This document shows, piece by piece, positions 1 to 11,955 of a stretch of DNA of 64,000 nt. Position 1 is the first letter of the stretch. The number at the start of each line of letters is the position of its first letter. Made by a program: the position numbers and the translations under genes. The stretch comes from Rhabdornis inornatus (taxonomy: Eukaryota > Chordata > Aves > Passeriformes > Rhabdornithidae): assembly GCA_013397075.1 (NCBI GenBank), contig VWZS01010902.1, positions 1-64,000 of the forward strand, read 5' to 3'. The notes beneath the pieces were generated by a model. The model worked only from the letters and a program-made list of their open reading frames with translations, ran no database searches and had not been told where the DNA came from.

Positions 1-330
1 GGCCCGGCCCCGCGGAGCCGCGGCTCGGCCCCGCCTCCCTCCCTCCGCCCCGGGGAAGGGGCCGCGGCCGGGGCCGGGCGGCGGGGGCGGGCTCGGGGTC
101 CCGCCGAGGGATGGGGCTGTCGCACTCCGGGGGTGTTACACCCCGTCCCGCGGGACCGTGGGCAGCAGGGGTTGTCCGTGGGGAGCAGCCCGGGATGGGA
201 GTTCCAGGACACCCGTCAGTGACGGGGGAGCTCAAGCGGGACGTGGTGTTCCCGGCAGGAGAACGCGCTCTGCGCTCCCCCTGCCCGTGCGGGCACCCGG
301 GGGTTTCCTCGTGGGTGTGACTTCTCCAGG
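1..330 (-). promoter_or_regulatory. CpG island at left edge, probable COLEC12 promoter region
   Basis: The first 110 bases are almost pure G and C with dense CpG and several GC-box-like runs (for example around 82-92). CpG and GC density fade by about 330, and AT-rich DNA follows. This is the signature of a vertebrate CpG-island promoter cut by the window edge. In amniotes the gene to the left of CLUL1-TYMS is COLEC12, transcribed away from CLUL1, so a leftward promoter is the simplest reading. No splice-consistent coding exon is visible here, and the gene name is inferred from synteny alone. A 211-codon frame over 158-793 lacks coding character and is not annotated. Confidence 0.55.
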
Positions 331-1301
331 CTCCCCACACCAGCGTGCCTCACACGCGACACGGATCCTGGAGTGGAGGTGCATGGCTGCCTGCTGGGAA
401 GAGGCTGCAGGATGTGCGAAATTCGCCCTGGTGCTGAACGAAGGGCCACGAGTAGTCCTGCTGGGTTCAATGGGACCGCATGCACTACAGGCACTGGAGA
501 GAGTGTGTGTAAATATTTGTGGGATTAGGGATATACAGGCCAGTCATCTTTTATTTTTCTTGTTCTGGATGTTGCCAGGAATAAGGGATCGTTTCCAGGC
601 TCCTGTTTTGATGAAAGGCATGGTTTGTTTTTCTGCAAAGCTACCAATTTTTAGGCAATTGAAGACGGCGATAAATGTTTATGATCCAGCTTTGAGTGTT
701 AACATCGTGCTGATGAGGCAGGGCAGGTGCAATGTGCACCACTTCGTTCTGGACATGAGCAAAGCAGTGGAGGCACCAGAGAGTCCCTCCTGATGCAGTG
801 AGAAGATGCACACGGTTTTGCCTTTGCAGTTAGAAGTATCACAGCCTGTTGAATGCAGGGATGCCCAAAGAAATGGTTATACAACATGTTCTTTTCAGAG
901 AGTCTATAGCTCCATTAAGGACCACAGTGTCCACCAGAAAGGTCATGGCTCAGGGTCACAGCATTAATTTAACACCAGGCCAAAAAGCATTGGAAACCTA
1001 TCAAGTATGATCTCGTATTGGCAAGGAATGGAGGATTAAATCCACTGAAAGTAGTCATTCTAGAGTAAAAAGTAACAGATTCAGAAATCTGAATTCCTTC
1101 AGTTGGTCTGATTACTTGAGTTGACACCAGCGTGAGCATGTTTCACTGACTTGGAGACAGTACCTTTAGTTTGGGACTGATGAAAATACTGGAATACCAG
1201 CTGCAGTAGCCATTTGCTGCTTTGAAGCGGGGCTCACATATCAAAGAGACTTGACTCAGCTTTTAGTTTACACTCTAGCAGTTGACTGGAATATCATGAG
1301 T

Positions 1302-1344
1302 AAAACACTTAAATCTGAATACAAAAACACTTAAATCTGAATAC
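1302..1344. repeat. Local 22-bp tandem duplication
   Basis: The 21-base block at 1302-1322 recurs exactly at 1324-1344, giving a period of 22 bases. It looks like a recent replication-slippage duplication in AT-rich DNA. It has no coding consequence. Confidence 0.85.
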
Positions 1345-2470
1345 AGTCATCAGGTAATTATGGGGTCCCTGTAGTGCTGTGTTGGATTAGGACCACAGTG
1401 TTTATGAGACACACTCATGCTTACTTGGTGGTGTGAGGCTCCTAAGTTAATTCACAATTTTTATTTTAAAGAATCAATAAAACTCTGTTTTCAAAACTGG
1501 ATGCCATCAAAACTCTGATCCAAAGCCCATGAGTATGTTTCCAAAATGAAAACTTTCCATCACTTTTCATTGACTGGATGAAAGCAATGATGAAGCCCAT
1601 TTCTCCATAGGAGGGTACTTCTGTTTGAAAACTCAATGCAGAAGGGATACTTTAAAAAAAGATGAGGAAAAAAGAATATCACCTTAAACCTGTGTCATCA
1701 GGTGATGTGCAAGGAGCAGGACTGTGCAGGAATTTAGAAAATTCCTCAAAAGCAGTAAATAACACTTTTCTAATTTTTTATACAGTAACCCTAATGAACT
1801 GAAGGGTAGTAACCAAAATTGCAGAGCCTGATGAGTGAATTGCTGCATCTGAGGAAAATATGTTCCTTATTAATTGAAAGAAAAAATGTTAGTATTTGGA
1901 ATTCATATAGAGCTTATGATTGATTCAGTAGGCTTGAGGTCTACCTTCGTTCTTGCGACTTGAAAATATTTATTAATTTGTGAACACAGTGTGATACTTA
2001 ATATTTACAGACTAAGCTTCTATATTGGCTTTTAATCATGTAAGTTGTATTCCACACCGGATTTCTTACACATATGTTAGGAATGTGTAAGAAAGTATAT
2101 GTAAAAATATGTTAATTTAAATGGCTGATGAGCTTCTGCTAATACTGCTATAAAAATCTAGTGTTAGTAAAGAAATGCAGGAAACTCATAAACTGTTTAG
2201 TATGTCAAATCTTTCCTTTAAACCCAGGTATTTTGTTTTAGTTTCTGAAGTGAGCATTCTTCTTTCCTTCCCACCGATCCATGTCTGTCCACCAGAGGAA
2301 GGTGTAGGTGTTAGACACCATCACCACCCTTAGCAATCCTGGGATTAACAAAGGGGAAGACAGATTGTTGATGGACCATGGAGATGGGGTAATTGATCAA
2401 GCACACTTAATGAATATCAGTGGATAATTGCAATTATGGAGCATATATATTATTGTATATGTTCAGCTGA

Positions 2471-2534
2471 ATACATATGTATTTCGGGTGCAGTACACTA
2501 CAGGTGTACTGCATAATACAGGTTTGTATTATGC
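2471..2534. repeat. Cluster of three perfect inverted repeats (adjacent hairpins)
   Basis: A 12-base perfect palindrome ATACATATGTAT lies at 2471-2482. It is followed by a hairpin with 9-base perfect arms (GCAGTACAC at 2490-2498 and its complement at 2504-2512, 5-base loop). A second hairpin has 10-base perfect arms (GCATAATACA at 2511-2520 and its complement at 2525-2534, 4-base loop GGTT). The two hairpins share two bases, so only one can be fully extruded at a time. The function is unknown. It could be the remnant of a terminal-inverted-repeat element or chance in AT-rich DNA. Confidence 0.8.
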
Positions 2535-5189
2535 TAGGAAACATAATACTGTGTTGCACGGTCAAAGGTCTTCACAAACTTCAGCTTTTTATACGCTCTT
2601 TCATATTTTTCAAGTTTCATTTAAATCTACAGTGAAATTTGCCAAACGCAGTTACTTTGCCTTTCCGCAGAAAACCACTCATCTTCTCAGAAAAAGTTTC
2701 AAGCATGTTTTCAGATTCTTTTATTTTTAGGAAACTTTAGACCACGTTCTAGGGAAACTAATTTCACAGAAATGCTTCATTTTAGGGGCTTCTTTGTTAC
2801 CCTAGCTCAGGGCATAAATTATGAGGCCTGTTTTTTCATCCAACAATAATAATGTAACAGCAGCTTACTACCACAACGGGCTGCCTGTCACAAAGCGATC
2901 CCATGTTGCAGCCAGATCCAGACTCAGAAGGACTAAAGGATCTAAACAAATCATCCTTCTTTAAAAATGTTTACATATTGCCTTAATATGGCTTGTTTAT
3001 ATGGAACTATTACAATTTATTCATCAGATGTTGAAATAAGGTACCCAAGTGAGTGCTTTGCAGTTGCTATAGCATGGTGTGACTTTAAGCACTTCCCAAC
3101 CATATGTGCATTGTTTATTTTTTTCTTGCTACAGTCTCCTCTTGAGTATCGAGGAAGTTTGTTTATAATGGGTCTCACTCACTTTTACTCTGCAAAATGT
3201 GTTCATATTCAGCAGTAATCCAAAAGAGAAAGATGTCAGTGTTTAATCTCCCTGTATGCACTTTAGAATAAATTGTGCAGGGTGTGTGTGCTAAAGTGAT
3301 TTAAAGCCAAGGTAATGTGCTCAGTTCTTGCTCACTTTGATTCCACTTCATAATGGACCATTACCCTCACCTGGCTCATTCCCAGAGCCTAACCTACAAA
3401 ATTTGTGCTATTTGGCAAGTCTTGGAGATTCTGGAAACCTTGGTCCTTCCACGTGGAGGCATGTGTGGCACTCTCTTTTGATTGTCAGCTTTCTCATAGC
3501 CTGAACAAGGGCAGTATGAAGGGCAGAAATTAAATTCTAAAATGTCTGAAAAAAATAAAAGCATGCATCTCTGTCATTGAGGAGAACTGCATGTGACACG
3601 GGAACCATATGTGGAAGATCATTTGTCTGAAGTAAGTACCATTTGGGTTCCATACAAAATGTGCATTTGAAAAGTAAGAGTTGAGTATTATAACATATTT
3701 TAATGATAAATCTTTTTCTGTACAACAATTTCATATTGTTGTTAATGACCATTTTGGAGCTGTGCCCAGAGTGAAGACATTATCCTTGGATCTGGGTAAT
3801 GAGTTTGTAAATGATCCTGAACAAATGGTGAAGTTATTTGCTAATAATTGTGTTAAACCTGCAGATGAGCCTTTTCTTAATCTGGGTAATTAGCATCATA
3901 ATTTGAAAGTATTTAGTTATCTGGACTTGTCCCTGGCAAGCGAGGTTGTTTTTTTTTGTTTTCCCTTTCCTATTTTTTGATTAACTGTGAGACTGAGGGG
4001 GATTCTGAAAGCAGCAAAACACCTGGTTGTCTTTTCAGTATGCCAGAATTACTCAGAGATACAGATTTGTTCTAGCCACAGTTTGGATGTTGATCGTGAA
4101 AAGGCTCATGTGCCAGTTCTCTTGTCTTTCAATTGCTGTGACCTTTTTATCTTGGAAAAAGGAAGACAGCTCTAGAATAGGCTGGACAGTCACATTGCAC
4201 TAAATTTAAATAAAAGCAAAATCCCGGATTGCAACTAAAAGTACAGCTATTACGATCATCTCCGGATGAGATTGAGGGATGACTGTTTCATATTTTTGAT
4301 ATTTGGTAAAACACATCATTGTGGTATTTGTTCATATTTTGAATGAAGAGAGATTTTTTGCAGTTCAGAAAGTTTGTGAAATTTTATTCTGGCAATTTAC
4401 AGACCAATTTCCTTGCACAGTTTTTTGTCAAAATTGCCTAAAACAATTGTAGCTGTTGTATCTGCTTAATATCCAGACCAATGAAATGTTTGACATTTGC
4501 ACTCCAAAATTTCCATAATGAAAAGTAATTCCATTACTGCTAGAGTGCTTAAATGCTGAAGACAGTAAAACCAAGGCCAAATAATTAGTGCCAATTTTAT
4601 TAGGATCCTTGCAGAAGCAGATTTTTATACATTACTTATGACATTTTGTTTGCTCGTAGTGTGTGTTTCTTTCAACACACAGAAAAATAATTCTGATTGC
4701 CTCAGGAATAGATTCTTATTGCCTGGGGTCTAACCAGGTCAGCTCTTCAGCTGGATTATATCAAAATGATACTGGCCAGAGTTTGATTTATGTTGATAGA
4801 AAGCAGCAAAGATCTCTCCATGTTTTGAGACTATCCTAATGCCAATGACATTCAGCTTATGGCTACCTTTAGTGGGAGCAAGCCAGCAGGAGCCCAGAAT
4901 TGGGCTGTGTCAGCTCAGAGAAGCATCAGTCTGCTGTCATTGCATGCCACATATCTTGGGCTCAGTTGGGTGTGTTTGGCATGCTCCAGTCTGGCTGTGC
5001 AACTTCTCCCAGAGTAAAGTGGTGCACAGAGCTGTCTCTGTAAGAGCACCTGGCACTAGAGGGAGTGGAAGCTGGTGTAAACTACTCACAGACAGCAACA
5101 CAGCATGGTTCAGCTGTGGCCACTCCCCAGATTTGCTGGTTATGTCAATAGAGGTTCACATGGTAAGTGCAAATGCCTGATACAACTGT

Positions 5190-5510
5190 ACAATCATAGA
5201 ATGGCATGGGTTGGAAGGAACTTCCAAAATCATCTGGTTCCACCCCCCTGCTGTGGACAAGGACATCTTCCACTGGACTAGGTTGCTCCAAGCTCTATCC
5301 AACATGGCCTTAAACACTGCCAGGGATGGCACATCCACAATTCCTCTGGGAAATCTGTTGCAGTGCCTCACCACCCTCACAGTAAAAAATTATTCCCTAA
5401 TATCTAATCTAAACCTATTGTCTTTCAGTTTGAACCCGTTCTTCCTTGTCCTGTCACTGTGTGCTCCTGTAAAAAGTCCCTTTCTGTCCTTCTCATTGAG
5501 TCTCTTCAGG
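5190..5510 (-). mobile_element. CR1 LINE, 3' end fragment (antisense)
   Basis: The plus strand begins with the reversed CR1 tail (atcatagaatggcatgggtt, then a block of the ggaaggaac type) and runs into reversed CR1 ORF2. Read on the minus strand, about 5156-5380 gives residues typical of the C-terminal end of CR1 reverse transcriptase (VVRHCNRFPRGIVD followed by PSLAVFKAMLD). Only the extreme 3' end is present, a 5' truncation typical of avian CR1. It is inactive. Confidence 0.9.
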
Positions 5511-7129
5511 TACTGGAATACCATATGTGATGCTCCTGACCACTTGCCTGGCAGTGCAGACCTCAGTCAAACACGGACTGAGTGTGGCTTGTATATTGCT
5601 TGGTCACAGGAGAGCATCATAGCAAGAAAAGCAAATAAAAATACAGTGAATCCTCTCTATGTTAAGTTAACATTATTGCAATGTATTTTGGCTCCTCAGC
5701 CCATGAGTTCCACCCATTAGGACTCCCTGATGCTTCAACAAGTGGGTGTAAGTAGGTCCAGGGGAATATTAAATTACAACTCTTCAGCTCTGACTTTGGC
5801 CCAAAAAGTACAGAAAAAACCCTTTGAAAATCAGGGAACATCATGACTGCAATTGTAAAGTATTTTGCACGCTATGTAGAACACATCTGTAAATTATGGA
5901 AATTAATATTTATGGAAAATGTTGAACCTTTGAAGTTTTGCTTTTTGGGACGTATTGAAAATAAAAGATGGCCAGTCTGATTAGTATTTTTAGTAGCATT
6001 TACCAGGTTTACATTGATTTTTTTTTTTTAACAGCAAATGGACTTCAAAAGGAACAAATGTACCAAAAGATAGTGATAAATAGTTCCTTATATATTGCTT
6101 CTGAGACCGTATTATCAACAGTTGCTTCTGATGCAACTGATGTTCTGTTTCTGTCTTCTTTCAGGTAGATTACAGAGCATGAGATATTCACTGGAAATAT
6201 TAATGAAAGCTATGAAGAGATACTATGGCTTATTCATCGTGTCAGGCATGCACAAATAGTTGTGGTCAAAAAAACATTTCTGAGGTGGTGAAATCGAGCG
6301 CTCACAATATAGGAGATGCCAGGAGAAAGATTTCTCATGGGACTTCAATTTGCCAGCTTATGTTTGCAATTATTGACAAGACATATATTCCTACTGACAA
6401 AATATATCCATATGGATACTAGGTTATGATGGGGACTGAACTCATTAGGGAGCACCCATTCAATATTTTTTCTTTTCTTCATTGTATCTATGGTCCCATT
6501 CACTGCAATGTTCACAGTCTTCTCTGAAGATAAAGTTATTGATTTCCTCTGTATCTGTCATTAGGGTAGCATTTCACAAATCTTAATTAAACTTTGCAAG
6601 CAATAAGGAGTATCAATACCTCCAGTTTATAGGACTGAGCCACAGTAAGATTAAAGCTATTCTCTCCTAAGAAGTGAATCACAGGTGAAGTGCAATGATT
6701 TCCTGAGGTACCCAATGTTGTTGTCGATGTTCACACTGTATACCTGAGGCCACTTTCCACTTTCCAAGCCTGGTTAAAAGTCCTAGGCGCAACCCCACAA
6801 GGCTCAGCCACACACAGTGCAGCCTCTGACCTTTCTCTCCCATCTTTCCATGCATGTGAAACCTGCAAAGAGCAACCCTGGCAGGCTCTGAGTGAAACCC
6901 ACGAGTGGATGGCTGGGACATGAGGGCATGAGGGGTGCTGCTGGTTGCAGAAGACCAGCAATCCATCTACAGTCATGCACAGTGTTTACGAGCTTGAAGG
7001 CTACATCCCACTGACTTCCATGTCAGGGGGTAGTTGCTCAGCCCTGCAGTAAATGAAGCCATAGGATTCATGTCAGGATGGTTGAGAAAAACATGGGTAG
7101 TGACAGACCAGGAGGAGCTGGATGTTGGT
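5511..7129. other. Intergenic DNA without a recognisable gene
   Basis: AT-rich with poly-T at about 6018-6032. Frames on both strands are below 100 codons and show no family features. The slightly GC-richer block at 6700-7020 carries overlapping minus-strand frames (6679-6966 and 6731-6976) that I judge to be chance. Confidence 0.55.
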
Positions 7130-7660
7130 GAGCTGCTGGGATGGGTCGAGGTCAGCTGGTGGCAGCTCAGCCCCCACCCAGTTGCTCACTCACTTTCCCC
7201 CAGAGAGACGGGGGAGAGAGTTGGAAAGCCAAAAGTGAGAAAAACTCATGGGTCAAGATGAAGGCAGTTTAATAAGTGAATAGGGAAAAAAAGATCCCAA
7301 CTGATGCAAAGGCAATCACTCATCACCTCCCACCAGCAGTCCTATGCCCAGTCAGCCTTCAAGCAGCAGCTAAGCACAAAAAGTCCCTGTTTTGTTGATG
7401 AGCATGATGTATATGGTGTGAAATATCGCTGGGCAGTTCGGGTCAGCTGTCCCCTCCCAGCCTCTTGCCTTCTCCTTCCCTACTCCCAGCCTACTCATGA
7501 AGCAGCAGAGCTCGAAAGGCCTTGGTGCTGTGAAAGCACTGCTCAGCAACAGCAAAAATATGAATGTGTTACCTGCACTGTTTTGGTGCAAATCTAAACC
7601 ACACCACTGTGGAGGCTACTTGAAGAAAGTCACCTCAACCAGACCCAGTGTAGTTGCTCC
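7130..7660 (-). mobile_element. Solo LTR of an avian endogenous retrovirus (ERVL-like)
   Basis: The block matches my recollection of a common avian retroviral LTR read in reverse. Recognisable words include a purine-rich block near 7200-7240, the agtttaataagtgaataggg region at 7266-7285, a cacctcccaccagcag block near 7325, a gagcatgatgtatatggtgtg block near 7400, and the cagctgtcccctcccagc and aaggccttggtgctgtg words. On the minus strand a TATTAAA-type poly(A) signal follows the presumed U3. No gag, pol or env remains on either side, so this is a solo LTR left by recombination. Terminal TG/CA bases and target-site duplications are not clear, so the ends are approximate. The class name is from memory. 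Confidence 0.65.
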
Positions 7661-9549
7661 CATCACATGAGCACTACCTGGCAGAGTGGGGGTCTTGTTC
7701 TCTAGCTTCAGCTTTGAAAATCAGAAATTTCTTTTTCCATGCCTCTTCTCTGACCTTTACAATAAGTGAGGTAGAACTCTTAAAAGACTTAAAGTTTTCT
7801 TCACTGTACAAATCTGGGGCTGACATCTTGTTTCTATGCTGTGCAGACTCCCACTGGGAAAGAGAAAATGTTATTCCAGGCACAAAGATCACCTACCCAC
7901 CAGCTTTCAGGATTGTGATGCAAAGCCTGGGAAATGAGAGTTTTTAAAGGAAAACATCTACAGGCTTTTGACATAGACAACAATATATACATTTTCCCCT
8001 AGGTTCTTTCTTGGAAATGACTGAAAATTTTCCAAAAAAATTATCAAAAGAAGTCCAAACAAAATCGGCCAGAGGCATCCAGCCAGCAGGAGAAATTACA
8101 GCTAGAATGACTGAATTTTGGCAAGGCTATAAGGTCCTTATAATGGAAAGTATTGGGTAACTTTAAGGAAAGGCCAAAACTGGTTCAGGAATGCAGAAAG
8201 AATGACCATGGTGGCCAGTGATTTTAATCTTTCATCCATCATGCAACCTCATAAAGGGAAGACATAACACAAAAAGTGTTTGGAGATATCTGTGGAGAGG
8301 ACACAGGGGAACAAGATGATTTTGATCTTTCTTCTGTCACTCCAGGCTGTCAGGTCTTTTGAAAAGACCTACAAAGCTTCTCCCACAATAGAAAAGTAAT
8401 TCTCTCTACTTCAGATATTTGTGAGGAATGAAACACATGCATCCATACCTCTCTCAGATCCACACAAAACTACCTACAAGCCCAGCTGAGCAATGAGTTA
8501 CAGCCTTCAGCTTCCAGGTTCAGCATCAGCCACTCAGATGTCCCCAGGCTTTAAAGATGACTGCTCAGCATGCAGCTGGCTTCCAGAGTCTCGTGTAAGG
8601 GGTATTCCAAACATTTTAGTTTAAAGTTCGGCACGTAAGTGCTGTTATTAGCCCATTTCAGTGCAGGTGCTACAGCAGAGTATTGAGATTAAAAAAAACT
8701 CCCTCCTGCTCTAGCAGAGGCACATCTGCTGTGGCTGACAGAGCTTAGTGAGGTCTCCAGCTCTGCCTCCCAGAAAGGGAGCAGCACCATGATCAGGAGA
8801 AAAGCTCCAAATAATTCACCAGCTTTGTTGTTCCTGCAGGGACGCTTGGGATGGAAAGGAAAGAATTCTGTCCCACATTTATAAAATAGCCCTTTGAAGT
8901 GCAGAGTTTTCATGCTGTCATTTGTAATGATGTTTTCTTCATGGAAAGAAACCAGGCATGCCTGTTGACAGAATGGTTTTTGGCCAAAATCGGTCAAAAC
9001 CAGCATGAACTGCAGAACAAGTATATACATACACCTGTTTGTTCAAACTTTTCCCTTACGAGCTGGAGATCTCTGGGGTTTCTTGGGCAATGGGAAAGTT
9101 CAAGGGCAGGGAGAACTGTGAAGCATGGAGCAGCACTGTGTTCAGCCCATCTGCCACATGCAACACAAGTGAAAAACATTTTCATGGGGAATGAAAAGGA
9201 AACAAGGCACCAGAGGCACTACCTGACCATTGTTCCTGAGGGATGTTTATAAGTTTAAGTATGGAAGAGTTTGCTTCTTCTATTACCATGTATTTTTCTG
9301 AGTTTTGGAGTGTTACTGGTTTTGCTTTGTATTAGATTTCAGAAAATACACTTTAAAATTGGTAACAGGCAGCTGGTCTGGTCATAATGTTCCTTTTTTT
9401 TCCCCCTTGAGATACTTGCCTGTGTAATAAATTCCATTTTAAAATTTATAAATTATCATAGTCAAGGTACTTTCGAAGAAATGAATATCCAAATATATGC
9501 AGAATTATCAGAGAACAAAATCCACTAGGATAGCAAAATTATAGCACAG
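7661..9549. other. Intergenic DNA without a recognisable gene
   Basis: There are modest open frames on both strands (for example 7654-7947 plus, 8689-9030 minus, 8899-9252 plus), each overlapping others. None has a recognisable motif, and no exon-like splice pairs support them. I see no repeat that I can name. Confidence 0.55.
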
Positions 9550-10690
9550 TAATTTATGTTGGAGGGAACCGTGAGGAGGTCTCTGGTCCAGCCTCCTGTT
9601 CCACTTTCAGCCTGGACCAGGTTGCTCAGTGCTTTTCCCATTTGGATCTTGAAAGCTACAAAGTCAGAGACTGCACAGCCTCTCTGGGCAACCTGTACCC
9701 TGACTCAGGCTGATCACGCAGGCTGAAAAAGTTTTTTCTTATGTCTTGTCTGAACCTCCCTTGTTTCAGCTCAAGGTTGTTGTCTCTCATCCTCCCAGCA
9801 TGGAGCTCTGTGTAGAGCCCAGCTCCATCTTCTCCCCAACCTCCAGTAGGAAGCTGCTGTCACCTGCTGGGGTGCACCTCTGGTTCATGTTCAGCTTGCT
9901 ATCCTCCACAGCCCCCACAGCCCTTCCTGTGGAGCTGCTCCCCATGGTCCCAGTCCCCAGCCTGTCCCAGTCCATCCCAGGAGCAGAAAATTGTACTAGC
10001 TCTTCAATTTCAAAACATTTCTGTTGGCGCAGTCCTCCAGCCTACCTAGATCCAGGACTGCTTCCAAGCCCAGTGAAAGCACTCCCCAGCCTTGTTTCAT
10101 CTGCACACTTAAGGTGCACCCCATCCACTTCTTCAGATCAGGAATAAAGGTATAAGATAAGACAGATCTTGCATGTAACTAGTCACCAGACAAGGTGGCA
10201 GGAATCATTAACCACTATCCTTTGAACCTTTTGGAACCCTTGGATAATCCCTATCTAGTTCCAACGACATAGATCAAAGTTTCCCAAGGAACCTCTGACT
10301 CAGTTCTTTCTCCTTCTTTTTTTTTTTCAGTTTCTCTCTCCCTGACCATCACTTCTAGGCATAAAGGTCTGAGACACCTTGTTGTTGAAGACCAAGGCAA
10401 AGAAGCCATTGCTCATGCTTGCAGCTGCTGGCGCTGCTACATTCAGCAGTGGGTCCAGCTTGGACAGTACAAGCTGCTCCTGGCCATGGTCTTCTCTCCC
10501 TTGACTTTTCCAGACAAGTCCCAAGAAGAACCTGCTGGAGATATGGCCAGGTTAATGTACATTCGGAGTGGGGTGTTTGCGGCAAACAAGGATGCTTTGA
10601 GGCAGTTTGCCTTGGCCCAGCTCATAGGAGCAGTAGTGTATGTTGTCCCAAAGGCAGGACATTTGCCATGGAGCCACTTTCTGTCCACCT
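9550..10690 (-). mobile_element. Long, highly degraded CR1 LINE (antisense)
   Basis: Plus-strand words correspond to reversed CR1: ggagggaaccgtgagg and tggaccaggttgctcag near 9560-9625, tctgcacacttaaggtgca near 10100, and gaagaccaaggcaaagaag then attcagcagtgggtcca near 10387-10456. The order runs from the 3' UTR toward the middle of ORF2, as expected for a minus-strand copy, but with gaps. Divergence is much higher than in the 5.2-kb and 11.5-kb copies. The right end is uncertain: the 10500-10690 part is only weakly CR1-like, although its plus frame (10381-10707) stays open for 108 codons. Confidence 0.7.
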
Positions 10691-11489
10691 CTGCAAGCCT
10701 CCATTGACCCAGCCAAGCAGCCTAACTTCATGTTATTATCTTTTATTTTACACATTGATAATACTTGTCTTTGCAATTCAAGAAAGCTGGAACCAAACTT
10801 GTAACCAATTTTCCTGTTCTGTTGGCCCAGATGCTACTTCTTTCTACAGAACTAAAATGCAGAGTACAAAATTTTGCTGGTGGTTGATGTGGCCCCTCAG
10901 TCTCACAGGAAAAGGGAGGGAAAAGTTTTGAGTCATTCAGCAACAACCACAGGGAAATATAGTCCCATCCACATTCATTTCCAGAGAGGAATTTGAGGTT
11001 TGGATGAAACAGAGGAGGAATTACTGTGGAGAAAGGACTTCCCAGGCTTTGCTGGTAGAAGGACCTTCCAAAGTGCAGAGGATTTTTATAGTCTCTGTAA
11101 TTATTCTAACTCTGTGTTTCTCATTTTACGAGTGTGAGCTGTCTCCATTTCCCTGCCCTTTCCCGTTGGGCTCGTTCGTCTTTGTGCAGCCCTGATTCAG
11201 CAGCAGCTCGGTGCCTCGCGGGATGAGGGTGAGAACTGGCTGTGTTTGCTGGCCACAGGAACAAGCATTACCTTTCCTGAGAGGGACTGGCTGAGCTGCT
11301 GCCAGCAAACAGACTCAGCTAGCAGACCCTTGGCAGTAGCTGTAGCCACCTCTTACTTCCCCCTCCTACAGGGAATAAGCTCCTTGTTACTAAGAGTGTT
11401 TTCTGTTAATTCTTCATGACCTTTTTGCAACCTTGGGTGAAGAAAAGGGGTGTGAAAGTGCACCCTCCAATTTCAGAAAAAGTGTTCAA
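10691..11489. other. Intergenic DNA without a recognisable gene
   Basis: A few frames of 60-70 codons lie on each strand, without recognisable residues or splice signals. I see nothing else in it. Confidence 0.5.
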
Positions 11490-11955
11490 CATAGAGTCCC
11501 AGAATCACAGAACACAGAACAATTTGGGTTGGAAGGGACATTAAAGATTATCCAGTTCCAACCCCCCTGCCACAGGCAGGGACACCTTCCACTAAACCAG
11601 GCTGCTCAGCCCCATCCAACCTGGCCTTGAACACTTCCAGGGATGGGACATGCACAGTTTCTCTCACCAAGCTGCTCTAGTGCCTCACCACCCTCACCAC
11701 CCTCACAGTAAATAATTTATTCCTAATATCTAATATAAATTTACCTTCTGTCAGTTTAAAACCATTCCCCTTTGTCCTATCACTACATGTGCATGTAAAA
11801 AGTCCCTCTCCTGTAGCCCCATTTAGGCACTGGAAGGCTGCTATAAGGTCTTCCCAAAGCCTTCTCTTCTCTAGGCTGAGCAACCCCAGCTTAGCCTGTT
11901 GTCATAGGACAGGTGCTTCAGCTCTGGGGTCTTCTCTATCACCCTGCTCTAGTAC
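11490..11955 (-). mobile_element. CR1 LINE 3' end with reverse-transcriptase C-terminus (antisense)
   Basis: It starts with a reversed CR1 tail (cagaatcacagaacacagaa, then a ttgggttggaaggg block). On the minus strand 11677-11883 still reads as a recognisable end of CR1 ORF2: SLEKRRLWEDLIAAFQ, then CSDRTKGNGFKL, then LDIRNKLFTVRVV. The plus strand also has a short internal duplication of the word caccctcac near 11689-11708. Like other copies it is 5'-truncated and inactive. Confidence 0.92.

Larger units (their letters stand above)
331..5189. other. Intergenic AT-rich DNA without a recognisable gene
   Basis: Open frames are short, scattered on both strands and show no splice structure or family resemblance. 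The stretch holds a 22-bp-period direct duplication at 1302-1344 and the hairpin cluster at 2471-2534. A 17-base block recurs as a degraded echo at about 3790-3890 (the words around tctgggtaat appear at 3791 and 3882). Nothing else is supportable. Confidence 0.6.

Noticed and set aside
158..793. 211-codon plus-strand frame from the left CpG island into AT-rich DNA
   Set aside because: It spans a sharp composition change, has no recognisable motif, and overlaps other frames. A GC-rich start makes chance openness likely.
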